Source of the DNA: Collinsella aerofaciens | GTDB lineage: Bacteria > Actinomycetota > Coriobacteriia > Coriobacteriales > Coriobacteriaceae | Direction of reading: 5' to 3' | Assembly: GCF_002736145.1 (NCBI RefSeq) | Contig: NZ_CP024160.1 | Location: forward strand, 1,550,001 to 1,614,000 | DNA: 64,000 nucleotides | Part shown: in pieces, positions 1-7,915 of the stretch | How positions within the stretch are numbered: the stretch's first letter is position 1 | How the letters are laid out: each line of letters opens with the position of its first letter | Translations under genes and position numbers: made by a program | The notes under the pieces: model-generated | Databases searched by the model: none | What the model saw: only the letters and a program-made list of their open reading frames with translations | Told to the model about the DNA's origin: nothing

Positions 1-290
1 TTTCTTGTGGGCAAGCGGAGGAATTCGAACCCGCAAGGGTGCGGAGCTGAGGAAATGCGAAGCGTTTTCCAGCGCAGCACGCAAGGAGCGAAGCGACGCA
101 GCGGGGCGCGGCCGCCGACCAGGCGGACGCGGAATCCCTCCGCCCCGTATCAGCCGAGAGTGCCTCGCATCAAGAAATATCAGCCCCGATCCAAAAAGCG
201 AGCCGTAATCTATAAAATGGCGTGTGGCCCCGACGGGCCGAGCATTAAGTTTGTCGCGAGTTCCGCACGCAAAGAAGGCCACGTGACATC
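1..290. other. GC-rich left edge, no gene seen
   Basis: No reading frame here looks like a protein by composition, and none has a convincing ribosome site. Positions 17-35, read on the reverse strand, resemble a tRNA T-loop (GGTTCGAATTCC), but the flanks do not fold into a cloverleaf and there is no proper T stem, so no tRNA is called. Positions 254-269 carry tcgcgagttccgcacg, the same core motif as in the two large palindromes at 5.1-5.5 kb. This suggests the stretch holds a remnant of that element family next to the structured element that follows. Confidence 0.4.
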
Positions 291-455
291 GATGTTTTGG
301 ACGTGGCAGCGAGAGGGGTCCCGGTATGGCAAGGTGACGTGAAACAAGGCGGCGCTGACCTTCTGGTCGCGCCGCCGAAGTTGAACGTCAGATTGCCGTG
401 CCAGGGCCCCTCGCAGCGTCAAGGAGTCCGCCGTTCGGTAGAACGGCGGAATTTA
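291..455 (-). repeat. Structured 3' element, family 1, copy 1
   Basis: This is the first of four related elements (others at 28.4, 44.1 and 50.1 kb), each lying directly against the stop codon of a minus-strand gene. It begins with gatgttttgg (291-300). It contains an inner hairpin at 348-376 with a GGCGGCGC/GCGCCGCC stem around the shared GACCTTCTGGTC loop core. It ends with hairpin 428-449 (CCGCCGTTC/GAACGGCGG) touching the TAA of the upstream gene. This copy is the most divergent: its inner stem differs completely from the others but is still self-complementary. A role in transcription termination or 3'-end protection is inferred. Confidence 0.75.
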
Positions 456-2645
456 GTTGTTCAGCATGCGGTCGAAGCTTCCCGAGTCGCCATCCCGATA
501 GTCGGCGGTCATCAGAATCTCCTGCGGAATGCGCCCGCCCTCGCGCAGCACATTGCGGAACTGCACGCGCGTGACCATGGGCAGATCCTTGATCGTCGCC
601 GCCAAGTTCTGCGGCACGCCCTGGTTGGCAGCCGCGGGCTCGCACTCTCCGCCGGCCTTCACGCGACGCTTGTGCTCGGCGAGCATGGCGCGGTACATGC
701 CGGCATGCAGGCGGATCTCAACCACATTGGCATTGCGAGCCTGCTCGACGATGCGCGCGCCCTCGCGGTCGATATCGCCCACGTAGTAGACGTAGTTAAA
801 GCGATAGCCGATCTCGGCCAGATAATCGTCCAGGGCATGCGAGACGCTCGCCTTGCATCCGCCGCCAAAAATCACGCCGCCCACCTTGATGCCAAAGAGC
901 TTGGCGTGCTTGCGGCCACGCAGCAGCTTGACGATCTCGTCGTAGGTATCCAGGTTCTCAACCATAATGAACGGCTTGTCGGCGCCCAGCGTAAAGAAAC
1001 CCGTAAAGTGCACGGGGCGGTTGGGGGCGACCTTAATCGCCTGCATGCTGATGCCCTTTTCGGTCATACGCCGAATTAGGCGCTCGCCGTGCTTGCCGTC
1101 AAAGGCCTTCTCATCGTTAAAAATCTGGTAGGCGCGCTGGCGACGCGAAGCAACCGGCGTATCGGCACCTCGGTTCTGCTCGATCCAAGCCTGGATGATT
1201 GCAATCTCCTCGGCAATCTTGCGGTTGGACATCTCGTTGTGCTGGGTGCGCTGCGGCGCCTTTTTGCCGTCCTTGCCCTCGACCTTAACAATTTGAGTCT
1301 GCTGCTCCTTGATCTTAGAGAGCGCCGTAGGCGTAGGGACAACTTTGAGCAGCTGCCTGCCCAAAACGCGGGCAAGGGCAAACGCCGATACCTCGCCGTG
1401 GACGGCCGACTCGGGCTGCTGGGTAGCAGTATCTGCTACGGCAGACTCCGGCTTCTTCTGAGACTTGCGCTTAGAATCGCCTTGGGAATTGCGCTCGCGC
1501 TTCGGCATAGACGCCTGCTTCTGCGGGCGATCGGACTTGCTCTCCTTCGTCGGCTGACGCTTAGGCTGCCCCGAAGAAACCTCGGCCTTCGCATCCTCGT
1601 CCTGCGGCGTGGTCTTCTCGGCTGCAGTCTCGGCATGGGAACTGCGGCCCCCGCGATGGCGACGGCGGCGAGGCTTGCTCGACGCGCCCTGCTCCGTCTG
1701 CTCATCAGTAGGCTGCTCGCCCTTGGCCTCGGCATCAACCTCAAGCTGCGGCTCAACAGGCTTCTGTTCGCGAGCCGCCGGCTCAACGGTTTTCTCGGTT
1801 TGTTCGGCCTTCTTGTCCTGAGTGGTCGAAGCCGGCTCGCCCTTCTCCTGACGCCTTACGGGATACGCGCGTCCCACAAAACCGCGGCCGGGACGACACG
1901 AACCCGGAGCCCTCTTGGCAGACTCCTCAACATCGTCTGCAACCTCGGAAGGCTCTTCAGCCTCATGCGCGACATCCTGCTGCGCAGCCTTAAAGTGAGC
2001 ACCGCGACGACGCTTGGGCTCTTGGGCCTCCACGGGCTTTTGCTCCTTCGCGGGCTTCTGCGACTCGGCAGCAACCTCGTTCTCAACAGCCTCGGCATCC
2101 GTCTCACCCTTTTGAGCAACGGCGCGACGGAAGCGCTCCTGCTGGGCGCGGCGCTGCGCATCGCGCTTGCCACCCCCGCCAAAACCGCCGCGTCCTGCCT
2201 TGGCCGTAAAGGCGCGCACGACGTTCTCATCGAGCAACTCATCGGTATCGACATGCTCACGCGGAGCAACTTCTTCCACAGCAGGCACGTCAGCGGAATC
2301 CTCGACGACAAAATCTTCGACGGACTCGGCAGGCTGCTCCTGGGCATCGCGGATCTCGACATTGATGGTATAGAACGCCGGGCGTCCGTTAATGCCGCTA
2401 CCCTCGATCTTGGTCACGATATTTGCCGCGATAAGCTCATCGCGCATCGCCTTGGTGTCGCATTCCTTATCGACGGAGCGGAAAATCTGCGCCAGCGCAC
2501 TCGACTTAATCTTGAGCGCCTTGCGGCAAAGCAGGTCGTAGGCAACCAGCTTGGCACGCTCAGCAGAAAGCGACGTCTGGCTGCTCAGGCGCTCAGCCAA
2601 AGCATCGACATTGTTTTGATTATCGGAATATACCGTCTTGGCCAC
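453..2645 (-). CDS. JetD-like DUF2220 protein with long disordered linker
   Basis: The product is 730 residues from a GTG start at 2645 preceded by AAAGGGG; an ATG eight codons upstream lacks such a site. Residues about 1-95 look like a winged-helix-type domain. Residues about 110-430 are low complexity, rich in Glu, Ala, Lys, Pro and Gln. Residues about 470-730 match the DUF2220 (Toprim/TopoVI-A-like) C-terminal domain of JetD, the DNA-cleaving subunit of Wadjet systems: AYQIFNDEKAFDG, VENLDTYD near 565, VIFGGG near 590 and YYVGDIDREGARI near 620. No jetA, jetB or jetC gene is nearby, so this is an orphan. DNA binding or cleavage is inferred from the family; the real role is unknown. The stop codon abuts a structured 3' element. 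Confidence 0.7.
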   Translation of the reverse strand: MAKTVYSDNQNNVDALAERLSSQTSLSAERAKLVAYDLLCRKALKIKSSALAQIFRSVDKECDTKAMRDELIAANIVTKIEGSGINGRPAFYTINVEIRDAQEQPAESVEDFVVEDSADVPAVEEVAPREHVDTDELLDENVVRAFTAKAGRGGFGGGGKRDAQRRAQQERFRRAVAQKGETDAEAVENEVAAESQKPAKEQKPVEAQEPKRRRGAHFKAAQQDVAHEAEEPSEVADDVEESAKRAPGSCRPGRGFVGRAYPVRRQEKGEPASTTQDKKAEQTEKTVEPAAREQKPVEPQLEVDAEAKGEQPTDEQTEQGASSKPRRRRHRGGRSSHAETAAEKTTPQDEDAKAEVSSGQPKRQPTKESKSDRPQKQASMPKRERNSQGDSKRKSQKKPESAVADTATQQPESAVHGEVSAFALARVLGRQLLKVVPTPTALSKIKEQQTQIVKVEGKDGKKAPQRTQHNEMSNRKIAEEIAIIQAWIEQNRGADTPVASRRQRAYQIFNDEKAFDGKHGERLIRRMTEKGISMQAIKVAPNRPVHFTGFFTLGADKPFIMVENLDTYDEIVKLLRGRKHAKLFGIKVGGVIFGGGCKASVSHALDDYLAEIGYRFNYVYYVGDIDREGARIVEQARNANVVEIRLHAGMYRAMLAEHKRRVKAGGECEPAAANQGVPQNLAATIKDLPMVTRVQFRNVLREGGRIPQEILMTADYRDGDSGSFDRMLNN

Positions 2646-2754
2646 GGGGCCCCTTTCATATGTACACATATACGTCTATATGGTACAACGCGCGCCCTTA
2701 TCCACGCAAAACATCTGCGAGAACACTCGAGCGTCACCCGCTTTCGCATGAAAA

Positions 2755-2790
2755 AAAGACCGGGTCCGCTTGATTGCGGACCCGGTCTTT
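2755..2790 (-). terminator. Rho-independent terminator of cstA
   Basis: A 15-bp perfect stem (AAAGACCGGGTCCGC with its complement, 2755-2769 and 2776-2790) is followed on the minus strand by a T run (2751-2757). It lies 40 bases past the cstA stop codon. Confidence 0.9.
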
Positions 2791-2829
2791 CCGAGTCAAA
2801 TAGATGGGAGATTCAACCCGTCCGACCGA

Positions 2830-4719
2830 CTAGGCCTTGGCGGCCTCGGCGTCGGCAGGAGCTTCAGCGGCAGCGGCGCGACCGTACTCGGCCTTGCCCA
2901 TCTCGGACCACTCGGGCTCCTCGTCAGGCATGGAGCCGGCCTCCTTGCCGAAGAACTCCTTGAGGCAGTTGACGGCGACGATGAGGCCCAGGACCATCAG
3001 CAGGACGGCGAAAACGAGCTGCAGGCCCTTGGTGGCGGCGACGGAGACGGCGGCCGTGGTAGCGGTAGCCGGGATGGTGCCGAAGAAGCCGTAGGCCTGG
3101 ACGGCGGTCATGCAGCCCATGGCGCTCTGGACCAGCGAGGTGAAGGTGCAGCAGAGCAGGAAGGCGACGGGCACGTAGAGCATCCAGCCCTTGCGGCCGG
3201 TGCACTTGCAGAACACGGCGAGGGTGATCATGGTCATACCGCCGAGCAGCTGGTTGGAAGCACCAAAGAGCGGCCAGATGTTGGCATAGCCACCAAAGGC
3301 AAGGGCGAGACCAGGAAGCAGGGTGACGACCGTGGCGAACCAGGGGTTGCCGAGAACCTTCATGTAGCCGGCCTTGGACTCGATGGCCAGGGCGTCGTTG
3401 GTCTGGGCAAAGAACTCGGAGAACGAGGTGCGGGCGATGCGGGCGACGGCATCGAGCGAGGTCAGGGCCAGAGCGGAAACGTTCATGGTCATAAAGACGG
3501 TAGCGAGCGTGACGTCAACACCGAAGGCCTGCATACCGCGGGAGATGCCAGCGGCGAAGATCTGGAATGGGGTGGAAGCGACGCCGGCGTTGAGGGCACC
3601 GGTGCCGGCGGTGTTCATGTCGGAGAACATGATGCCGGCGACGATGATGGCAAGGATGCCGACGAAGGACTCGACGATCATGGCGCCATAACCGACCTTG
3701 ACGGCGTCCTGCTCCTTCTCGACCTGCTTAGAAGAGGTGCCGGAAGAAACGAGGCTGTGGAAACCGGAGAGAGCACCGCAAGCGACGGAAACGAACAGGA
3801 CCGGGAACATCATGCCGGAGGCAGTGGAGAAGCCGGTGAAGACCGGAGCGGTGATGGTGGCCTGACCGTTGACACCCAGGACGACGATGCCGAGGACAGC
3901 GCAAACGATCATGACGATCATCATGATGGAAGTGAGGTAGTCACGCGGGGTCTTGAGCATCTGGATGGGCATAGCGCCAGCGAAGACCAGGTAGACCATG
4001 ACGACGGCGAACCACTGGAACTTATCCAGGTAGACCGGGAACTGCATACCGACGGCGAACATGAGAACCATGAGGACCACGCCGGTGACGAACTCGGCGG
4101 CACCGGTGAGGTTGAACTTCTTCTGGGCCCAACCAAAGGCGATAGCGACGAAGGTGAACAGGATGGAGATGGTGCCAGCGCAGCCAGCGGCATAGGACTT
4201 GGTGAAGTCGATGGCACCGGTAGCGGCGCCAGAAGCGTCAACGGCCGGAGTGAACATGAACGTCTTGCAGACCATGTCGGTGAAGGCGGCGATGACGATG
4301 ATGCAGAACAGCCAGCAGAACAGCAGGAACAGGCGACGGCCGGTCTTGCCGATGTACTTCTCGATGAGCTGAGCGAGCGACTTGCCGTTGTTCTTCATCG
4401 AAGCGTACAGAGCACCAAAGTCGTGGACGGCGCCAAAGAAGATGCCGCCGACGAGGACCCAGAGCACGACGGGCAGCCAGCCAAAGGCCATGGCGACGAT
4501 CGTACCCGTGACAGGGCCAGCACCGCAGATCGAGCTGAACTGGTGCGAGAACGCGGTAAAGGCGGAGACGGGCGAGAAGCTCTTGCCGTCCTTCATGCGC
4601 TTGGCCGGCGTGAGGGCTTCTTTGTCAACGCCCCACTTGTTGGCCAGCCAGCGGCCGTAGCCCAGATAGCCGCAGGCGAGCACCGCCGCGGCCACAACCA
4701 TGAGCAAGACTCCGTTCAT
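2830..4719 (-). CDS. cstA: CstA family peptide/pyruvate transporter
   Basis: This is a 629-residue polytopic membrane protein of the carbon starvation CstA/BtsT family. These proteins import peptides or pyruvate in other bacteria; the substrate here is not shown by the sequence. Family segments are plain, including the N-terminal helix followed by GYGRWLANKWG, and CGAGPVTGTIVAMAFGWLP near residue 66. About 15 hydrophobic segments follow, with a charged, Ala-rich C-terminal tail. The start has a strong site (GAGGAGGAAATGTA before ATG). It is a single-gene unit with its own promoter near 4970, a 230-base leader containing a short Ile/Val-rich peptide, and a terminator hairpin just before the gene. 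This points to control by attenuation. Confidence 0.92.
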   Translation of the reverse strand: MNGVLLMVVAAAVLACGYLGYGRWLANKWGVDKEALTPAKRMKDGKSFSPVSAFTAFSHQFSSICGAGPVTGTIVAMAFGWLPVVLWVLVGGIFFGAVHDFGALYASMKNNGKSLAQLIEKYIGKTGRRLFLLFCWLFCIIVIAAFTDMVCKTFMFTPAVDASGAATGAIDFTKSYAAGCAGTISILFTFVAIAFGWAQKKFNLTGAAEFVTGVVLMVLMFAVGMQFPVYLDKFQWFAVVMVYLVFAGAMPIQMLKTPRDYLTSIMMIVMIVCAVLGIVVLGVNGQATITAPVFTGFSTASGMMFPVLFVSVACGALSGFHSLVSSGTSSKQVEKEQDAVKVGYGAMIVESFVGILAIIVAGIMFSDMNTAGTGALNAGVASTPFQIFAAGISRGMQAFGVDVTLATVFMTMNVSALALTSLDAVARIARTSFSEFFAQTNDALAIESKAGYMKVLGNPWFATVVTLLPGLALAFGGYANIWPLFGASNQLLGGMTMITLAVFCKCTGRKGWMLYVPVAFLLCCTFTSLVQSAMGCMTAVQAYGFFGTIPATATTAAVSVAATKGLQLVFAVLLMVLGLIVAVNCLKEFFGKEAGSMPDEEPEWSEMGKAEYGRAAAAEAPADAEAAKA

Positions 4720-4754
4720 TACATTTCCTCCTCTAAAAAGAACTTCCTAGACAT

Positions 4755-4792
4755 AAAAAATGAGGGCCGTCGGTTGCGCTCGACGGCCCTCA
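4755..4792 (-). terminator. Leader terminator (attenuator) before cstA
   Basis: A perfect 12-bp stem (tgagggccgtcg at 4761-4772 with its complement at 4781-4792) is followed on the minus strand by six T residues (4755-4760). It lies inside the cstA leader, between the promoter and the start codon. It must therefore be read through for cstA to be expressed, which fits an attenuator better than an ordinary end terminator. Confidence 0.8.
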
Positions 4793-4844
4793 TCTTCATC
4801 AGCCGCCCGTTATCGTACGGGCTAGCTGTATGTGCTAACCCGCA

Positions 4845-4889
4845 TCAGATAATTACTACGCTGATAATGTTTAGCTGATGCGTGAACAT
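4845..4889 (-). CDS. Putative leader peptide rich in Ile/Val codons
   Basis: A 14-codon frame encodes MFTHQLNIISVVII followed by TGA, with codons ATT ATC AGC GTA GTA ATT ATC just before the stop. GAGGA sits about 9 bases before the ATG. It lies about 63 bases after the predicted start of transcription. Downstream, alternative stems can form: GGGTTAGC with GCTAGCCC (in 4818-4842), GCCCGT with ACGGGC, and CATCAGC inside the peptide with GCTGATG just before the terminator. The arrangement is that of ribosome-mediated attenuators of branched-chain amino acid operons, but here it precedes a transporter gene. Translation is inferred, not shown. Confidence 0.5.
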   Translation of the reverse strand: MFTHQLNIISVVII

Positions 4890-4959
4890 GTCTAAGAAAT
4901 CCTCTTCAATCATGATGCGAACGATCCGTGCGGTTCACATCCCCCAGTGGATGAAAAGC

Positions 4960-4988
4960 AGTATGAAACTTTAGTTACCTAAAGTCAA
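4960..4988 (-). promoter_or_regulatory. cstA promoter
   Basis: On the minus strand TTGACT (4983-4988) and CATACT (4960-4965) are separated by 17 bases, a close match to a sigma-70 type promoter. Transcription would begin near 4952, giving a leader of about 230 bases before cstA. Confidence 0.7.
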
Positions 4989-5085
4989 CGCAAATTTGTA
5001 ATGAATTTTCAACTTTTTTGAAATTCTCGGTATAAAACGCCACTGACCTCGAACTTTACCCAACAAAAGTTTTTGCACGAGAGAT

Positions 5086-5221
5086 GCCCCTCGGGAGCGG
5101 GCGGGCGTATACAAGGTTTCCTGCTCTACAGTCCTGCTCGCACGGAGAGCACATTAAGTGCTCTCCGGCTCGTGCGGAACTCGCGATAAACCTTGTATAC
5201 GCCCGCCCGCTCCCGAGGGGC
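5086..5221. repeat. Large palindromic element, family 2, copy A
   Basis: The outer arms of 34 bp are perfectly complementary (5086-5119 and 5188-5221). They enclose a core of 68 bases with an inner hairpin, ggagagcac-attaa-gtgctctcc (5144-5166). The core has conserved flanks, cctgctctacagtcctgctc on one side and cgtgcggaactcgcga on the other. It is non-coding and lies between cstA and the tsa operon. Copy B nearby has the same core in the opposite orientation but completely different outer arms. Confidence 0.85.
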
Positions 5222-5361
5222 TCCCATCCCAAATGCGGAGCAAAGCTCCGCATGCCATCTTTTCTTTCAGCTAAAGCACGCCGGAAATTCGACGCTGGCT
5301 TGTTAACCTTGCTGGACGTTGTCGACGTCGATCCAGCTCAGAAGCTATATCGATACAGAAA
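5222..5361. other. Spacer between the two large palindromes
   Basis: No gene is seen. A short hairpin, atgcggagc-aaa-gctccgcat (about 5234-5254), is followed on the plus strand by a pyrimidine-rich stretch. A loose palindrome around gttgtcgacgtcgat (about 5319-5333) is also present. Confidence 0.35.
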
Positions 5362-5518
5362 GGTCCCCGGCGCTGCCCGGGCGCCAGCGGCCGCATATGA
5401 ACTTTATCGCGAGTTCCGCACGAACAGGAGGCCACTTAATGTGGCCTCCGTCGTGAGCAGGACTGTAGAGCAGGAAAGTTCATATGCGGCCGCTGGCGCC
5501 CGGGCAGCGTCGGGGACC
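5362..5518. repeat. Large palindromic element, family 2, copy B
   Basis: The outer arms of 44 bp (5362-5405 and 5475-5518) are complementary with a single mismatch. The core carries the same conserved flanks as copy A, inverted. Its inner hairpin is ggaggccac-ttaat-gtggcctcc (5427-5449), whereas copy A has ggagagcac/gtgctctcc. The inner stem thus differs by compensating changes. It lies 12 bases past the stop codon of the tsaB-rimI-tsaD gene. Confidence 0.85.
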
Positions 5519-5530
5519 GCACCCGTACGA

Positions 5531-7915
5531 CTACAGCGCCATGTTTGGATCGGCGTCGACGTCGAACGACGAGATTTCACCTCGGTCGAATTTGCGGCGG
5601 GCGACCTCCGCGATCATGGCTGCGTTATCGGTACAGGCAGACAAGGGCGGCACCGTTACGCGGATTCCCTGACGCCCAAGCTTCTTGATCATCATCTCGC
5701 GCAGATGCGGGTTGGCCGAGACGCCGCCACCGATGCAGTATTCCTTGCATCCGGTAGCGTGCAGTGCGTTTTTGGCCTTCTTGTACTGCACGTCAAAGAC
5801 AGCTGCCTCAAACGAAGCCGCCAGATCGGGCAGGTGAATCGTGCGCCCGGCCTTGGTCTCCTGCTCGATGTAGAGCGTCACCGCCGTCTTGAGGCCCGAA
5901 AGCGAGAAGCGATAGTCCCCCCTGCTGTTAAGCGCGCGGGGAAAATCGATCGCCTTGGGGTTGCCCGTCTCGGCCAGCTTGGAGATGATGGGGCCACCGG
6001 GATAGCCCAGACCCAACGCCTTGGCCACCTTGTCGAAGGCCTCGCCCACAGCATCGTCGAGTGTCTCACCAAGTACCTCGTAGTCGCCCCATGCCTTGAC
6101 GTGAACAAGCATGGTATGACCGCCCGAGACGAGCGTGAAGATAAACGGCGGCTTGAGGTCGGGCTGCGCCAGCAGGTTGGCAAACAGGTGCCCCTCCAGA
6201 TGGTTGACGCATACGAGCGGCTTACCGGCAGCGTAGGCAAAGCCTTTGGCAAAGGCAACGCCCACCACGAGCGCGCCCACCAGGCCCGGACCCTGCGTCA
6301 CGCCCACGGCGGCAAGCTCGCTGGGAGCAATGGCTCCACCCTCAAGACCAAGCGATGCTGCGGCATCCTCGAGCGCCGCATCCACGACACTCACAATCAC
6401 CTCAACGTGTTTGCGCGAGGCAATCTCGGGCACCACGCCGCCAAAGCGGGCATGAAAATCAATCTGTGTCGACACCTGGTTGGCCAGCATATTGCCATCC
6501 GCATCGATAATCGCCACGGCCGTCTCGTCGCAGGAACTCTCGATAGCGAGCACTAGGCGGCGGCGCTCAATTTCGGCACGCTCCCCCTCGGAGCGCCCAG
6601 GCGCAGGCAGCGGCCATACGCGCTGCTCTGCCGCCGTCGGCTCGGGCGAAGCATTGTCGACCGGAAGCACCAGGGGCAGCGGAGCCGTCATGACGATGGC
6701 ATCCTTGCCGGCACCATAGTAGCCGCGGCGCCGTCCCGCCTCGGTAAAGCCCAGAGCGTTATAAAGCGCGATCGCTCCCTCGTTGCCATCCTCGACCTCG
6801 AGCGAAGCCGTGGTGCAGCCGAGCATCTGGGCATCATAGCTCACATGCGACAGCAGCTTGCGGGCAATGCCCTCACGGCGATGTGCCGGGTCGACGGCGA
6901 CATCCAGAATCTGCACATCACCGTCCACGACCATACCGCCGGCAAGGCCCAGCAGCTTGCCGTCGTCGTGTGCCACCCACCAACTACGCGGCGCAGCGAC
7001 GTCCTCGCCCAGCTCGGACAGGAACATGCCCGGCGTCCACGCCTTGTGTCCGGCACCTTCAAAGCAGGCAGCCTCCAGCGCGCTTGCGCCCTCGGCATCC
7101 GCCGCGCCCATGGGACGGAACTGCAGATGACGACCGGCGAGCTCATCGGCAACGCCCGTAATTTCGCTCTGCGCACTCTCGGCAAGACCAAGACGCTTGC
7201 GCTCGTTTTCCTCGGCATCCGAAAGGCGCGTGTAAATCGGCAGGACGCGAGCCGGATCGCCGTCACCCGCAGCGTGCGCAAGCAGCAAGCCCTCGCCCGA
7301 AGGCCACCACAGGTCGCGCTCCACGCAGCGGGCGGTCTCGTCCTCACCCAGCAGCTTGCCATAGCGCACGAGACCGTCACCGGTCAGCTGAACCTGGTCC
7401 CAGTCCGCTGCTTGGCGCCACTCATCGAGCGCCACGGCGGCCTTGACCACGTGCTCGCGCTCAAATTGACGCTCGGGACCATCATCGACCAGCATATACA
7501 GCGCCGGATATACCTCACCGCGCATAGCATCGGCCAAGATACCAAGCTTGCCGCGCACGCCAGCCTTCCACGCCGTCCAAGCGCAAGCATCGAGCGTCGA
7601 CACGCCCAGCAGCGGAACATTGGCACCACGCGCGAGGCCCTTGGCAGTGGAGATGCCGATGCGCACACCCGTAAACGACCCCGGGCCGCGGCCGACCACG
7701 TAGCAACCAACATCGCTGCGATCCAGACCGGCTTGGGCCAACACGCCATCAACGGTATTCACGAGCTCAACGTTGGCGTGACGGCGACACATGTGGTCGC
7801 CACTCACGAGCTTCGTCTCGCCCGTCTGCCCATCAATCCAGCTTGCCGCGCAGGCAAGCATGTCGGTCGAGGTATCGAGCGCCACCACCAGCGCGTTGTC
7901 GTTATGCAAACTCAT
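5531..7915 (-). CDS. tsaD: TsaB-RimI-TsaD fusion (tRNA t6A synthesis and GNAT)
   Basis: Three enzymes are fused in one 794-residue chain. Residues about 1-225 are TsaB (ALDTSTDMLACA; GRGPGSFTGVRIG). Residues about 260-400 are a RimI-type GNAT acetyltransferase (VAVDPAHRREGIARKLL; ALYNALGF). Residues about 450-794 are TsaD, with IESSCDETA, the metal-binding HLEGH, SGGHT and ACTDNAAM. TsaB, TsaD and TsaE transfer the threonylcarbamoyl group made by TsaC to A37 of ANN-decoding tRNAs. RimI acetylates the N-terminus of ribosomal protein S18 in other bacteria. The ATG at 7915 follows AAGG and overlaps the end of tsaE by 14 bases; a TTG further upstream is less likely. It is the last gene of the operon. 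Confidence 0.93.
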   Translation of the reverse strand: MSLHNDNALVVALDTSTDMLACAASWIDGQTGETKLVSGDHMCRRHANVELVNTVDGVLAQAGLDRSDVGCYVVGRGPGSFTGVRIGISTAKGLARGANVPLLGVSTLDACAWTAWKAGVRGKLGILADAMRGEVYPALYMLVDDGPERQFEREHVVKAAVALDEWRQAADWDQVQLTGDGLVRYGKLLGEDETARCVERDLWWPSGEGLLLAHAAGDGDPARVLPIYTRLSDAEENERKRLGLAESAQSEITGVADELAGRHLQFRPMGAADAEGASALEAACFEGAGHKAWTPGMFLSELGEDVAAPRSWWVAHDDGKLLGLAGGMVVDGDVQILDVAVDPAHRREGIARKLLSHVSYDAQMLGCTTASLEVEDGNEGAIALYNALGFTEAGRRRGYYGAGKDAIVMTAPLPLVLPVDNASPEPTAAEQRVWPLPAPGRSEGERAEIERRRLVLAIESSCDETAVAIIDADGNMLANQVSTQIDFHARFGGVVPEIASRKHVEVIVSVVDAALEDAAASLGLEGGAIAPSELAAVGVTQGPGLVGALVVGVAFAKGFAYAAGKPLVCVNHLEGHLFANLLAQPDLKPPFIFTLVSGGHTMLVHVKAWGDYEVLGETLDDAVGEAFDKVAKALGLGYPGGPIISKLAETGNPKAIDFPRALNSRGDYRFSLSGLKTAVTLYIEQETKAGRTIHLPDLAASFEAAVFDVQYKKAKNALHATGCKEYCIGGGVSANPHLREMMIKKLGRQGIRVTVPPLSACTDNAAMIAEVARRKFDRGEISSFDVDADPNMAL

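Noticed and set aside
1-90. Possible tRNA at the left edge (GGTTCGAATTCC on the reverse strand)
   Set aside because: Neither a 5-bp T stem nor an acceptor stem next to it can be formed, and no anticodon arm is visible.
297-2963. Long plus-strand ORFs opposite the JetD-like gene
   Set aside because: They lie antisense to a gene with recognisable domains and a ribosome site; their composition (Leu/Arg repeats) is that of shadow frames in GC-rich DNA.
2770-4878. A 702-codon plus-strand frame over cstA
   Set aside because: It mirrors cstA on the other strand and has a Gly/Asp/Glu-rich, featureless translation.
4755-4960. T-box riboswitch in the cstA leader
   Set aside because: There is no T-box sequence (AGGGTGGNACCGCG type) and no specifier-loop layout; the short peptide frame explains the leader better.
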